Shown here piece by piece: positions 61,949 through 64,000 of a stretch of 64,000 bases of DNA. The notes beneath the pieces were generated by a model. It was given only the letters and a program-made list of their open reading frames with translations, was not told the DNA's origin and did no database searches. The stretch lies in contig NC_031476.1 in the NCBI RefSeq assembly GCF_000006565.2, positions 6,108,400 to 6,172,399 of the forward strand, read 5' to 3'. Each line of letters starts with the position of its first letter. The stretch's first letter is position 1. The translations under genes and the position numbers were made by a program. This stretch comes from Toxoplasma gondii ME49 (Eukaryota; Apicomplexa; Conoidasida; Eucoccidiorida; Sarcocystidae).

Positions 61949-63130
61949 CTACGAAGTTACAACTGCTGCTGGTTTACCAGCGGCATCGACTCCTGCCTCT
62001 CGCCTCTGACTTGTATTAGATGTGGTGTATGCTTCTTCTCGTCGGACGTTGTCTGATTGATTCGACTCCCCGCGGATTCTACCTGTCGTGCTGGGGCCCG
62101 CAGAGGGTTCTGCTGAACTCATTCTTGAAGTTCTCCCAGAGCCAGAATTACCATGAAACCTGCTTCCTCTGGCTGAAGAGAAAAACATGTCATACGTGTA
62201 CTTCGTTGGATCTGTGTAGTAGTGATATGGTCCCGCCACAGACACAGGTATCGCGGCCGCGGCTGGAGAAGGAGGGACAGAGATCACCGTGTCCGCAGAC
62301 GCTACACCCCCTTTTTTCGTTCTCTTCTTCTGGGTGGACGAACCTGAAGAGAAGAGAGAAGAGTCACCAACTGGTCAATTTGGATTCGCGAGCGTGCCCC
62401 ACGGTGGTATGCAAGTGCAAAAGCAATTTTAGTACACAAGGACTGTGTGACAGCCAGACCTATCCTACACTCTAACCATCTTACAATGGACGTTCACACA
62501 GCCGACCCATCGAACAACGAAACAACCGCGAACATACAGCACTGATAAGTGCCAACGAATGAAGGTCGGTTGATTTAGCAAGTGGGAAATCTAGAATTCG
62601 CGTGTTTAAGTGGCATTTGACCAAGACATTTCAGGTAAATATTCGAGCACTGCTACAGGCGTGCTCAGTTCAAGTTCATAAAGTAACAGAACACACGTCC
62701 TACATTATGCGCCGTCTTACATGCGTCGGCCTCTTGCATCCGCGCGACGGTGTCCTTGTAGCATTTCTCTCGCGCTGCGTAGTGACGAGCCCTCCGATAA
62801 AAACACACGGCAGTCACAATGACGAATAAAAGAAAACATCCTCCTACACCTGCGAATACCTCTATCCAAAGCAGGGAAGTCATTCTGAACGATACTGTCA
62901 ATTGGTTCACCTTCACAGCTGCGGAGAGGCACCAGATACTCCTCAACCGCCTTCGCACATCGCCACACCTGTCTGCTTCGACTTTTCGTGGAGTTGTTTG
63001 ACTGCAGGTTAAGCGACGGAAGAGTTCCGGTGTAGAACAAAAACAGCATCTCTAGCCTCTGTAGACCCAGCGGCGGGTGCGTTTCGCGTTCCAGCGTCAA
63101 TTATCGGAGGATCTTCGCATCCCCCCTGGA
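61949..63130 (-). CDS. Single-pass membrane protein with Tyr-rich cytoplasmic-type tail; 5' end unresolved
   Basis: Exon 63001-62721 carries a strong membrane helix (WIEVFAGVGGCFLLFVIVTA) followed by a basic stop-transfer segment (YRRARHYAAREK). Its GTAAGA donor joins in phase to 62343-61949, which has a pyrimidine-rich CTTCTCTTCAG acceptor. The tail starts basic (STQKKRTKKGG), then has GPYHYYTDPTKYTYDMFF, then Ser/Gly/Thr/Arg-rich sequence to TGA at 61949. The two exons give about 224 residues. A protein-like frame at about 63120-63030 (EDPPIIDAGTRNAPAAG) is a candidate preceding exon, but its donor phase was not settled. A hydrophobic Met-initiated frame at 63584 could be a signal peptide, also unproven. 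Family unknown. Confidence 0.5.
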
Positions 63131-63589
63131 ACTCTGCTGAACGCAGCAGCGGCAAACAAGGAAGCGACCTTCCTGTACGGAATCAGTACAAACAATTATG
63201 CTCCTGTAGTACAACAGACCACCGCATCGTTTGATTCCAGATACAGATACAATCACCGTGTGTACGGGTCCATAATACACGCATTCTTCTCCCCCCGAGC
63301 GGCGAACAAGGCAAGACAGTCCGATAGAAACGGTAGACCATTCTCTGACCATAAAAGGCCCGTCAAATATATATCAGTTCTAGTCTAGCTAGTCTAGAAA
63401 TGTTATTACACTTCCTTATACGTGTCGTTGCGTCGCAAAGTTGTTGCGCTGCCACTTCGGGCTTGAATGCTCTACCCTTCCGTATGGATCCCCAGCATGG
63501 AGACGAGGATATCAAAAGCAAGAAGCTCAGCGTCTCAATTTGTGCGTGCCGCAACGCGTCGACACCGATGCAAAGTAGAGCCAACCACA

Positions 63590-64000
63590 GATGAAACCGA
63601 AATGCCTAAGACTTACTGGACATACACAGCTTAGAAATACCTGAAGAAGGATGGAGCACCTCGTCGATGTTGCGAGGATGTCCCCATTTGCCTACGCCCG
63701 TAGTATGGCACTAGCGAGCTGCCCCCTCTCCGGCAGCGAACGCTCGCTGAGGAACAGTTTTCGGCGGGTGACAGCTCGTGGGTCACTTCCGTGACCAAGA
63801 CCAACGTAGTGCCAAACACCAATGAAACCGAAGTGCCTAACACTTAATAAAGACACAGCAGTTGTAGAAATACCAAAGGAAGAATAGAGCACCTCTCTGA
63901 TGTTGCGAAGATGTCTCCACTAGCCTGCGTCCTCAACGTGGCACCAGCGAGCTGACCAGCCTCAGCGAACGCTCCCTGAGGAACCGCTTCCGGCGGGTGA
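63590..64000. repeat. Tandem repeat, period 229-241 bp, two copies, continues past window end
   Basis: The motif ATGAAACCGAAATGCCTAAG at 63591 recurs as ATGAAACCGAAGTGCCTAAC at 63832. Further matched blocks are AGAAATACC, GAGCACCTC, GATGTTGCGA, GCGAACGCTC and GCGGGTGA (63764 and 63993). Spacing varies between 229 and 241 bp because of small indels. The second copy stops at the window edge, so array length is unknown. Confidence 0.85.

Overview
This is eukaryotic nuclear DNA from a coccidian apicomplexan, most likely Toxoplasma gondii or a very close relative. The evidence is GC-rich coding sequence cut by many short GT-AG introns, long (TA)n and ATA/CATA microsatellites inside introns, low-complexity Ser/Ala/Gly-rich protein tracts, and an apicomplexan AP2-type DNA-binding domain joined to a C-terminal ACDC domain. 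No operons, phage, CRISPR or insertion sequences were seen. Gene models were rebuilt by hand: each exon marked firm has consensus splice sites and reading phases that agree across the join.

Layout. (1) About 0.5-22 kb, minus strand: a very intron-rich locus. In transcription order it encodes a possible DM10-like module, three nucleoside diphosphate kinase (NDK) domains, a DPY-30 motif and four adenylate-kinase (AK)-like domains. It is either one fused gene or two adjacent genes meeting at 12.3-13.8 kb. These modules otherwise occur in ciliary/flagellar proteins (NME5, NME7, NME8, AK7, AK9, radial-spoke RSP23), so a role in the microgamete flagellum or another tubulin structure is a natural hypothesis. 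(2) 24.05-28.65 kb, plus: a two-membrane-pass protein with a MAN1/Src1 C-terminal (MSC) type cysteine motif, a candidate inner nuclear membrane protein, divergent from the first locus. (3) 28.7-32.4 kb: no gene I can support. (4) 32.42-35.69 kb, plus: an AP2 transcription factor with an ACDC domain and a 43-bp internal exon. (5) 35.7-39.9 kb: no gene I can support. (6) 39.98-48.78 kb, plus: ATM1, the mitochondrial ABC half-transporter of the ABCB7/Atm1 family, nine exons. (7) 51.27-55.67 kb, minus: a large conserved-looking protein of unknown function, convergent with ATM1. (8) 55.7-61.2 kb: no supported gene. (9) 61.2-63.1 kb, minus: a single-pass membrane protein with a Tyr-rich tail, and a second possible ORF. 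(10) 63.59 kb to the end: two diverged copies of a 229-241 bp tandem repeat that runs off the window.

The genes do not form an obvious pathway. Two act in the nucleus (MSC protein, AP2 factor), one in the mitochondrion (ATM1, linked to cytosolic Fe-S assembly and heme/iron balance in other eukaryotes), and the NDK/AK locus probably serves a flagellar or cytoskeletal structure. The NDK/DPY-30/AK combination is the most unusual feature.
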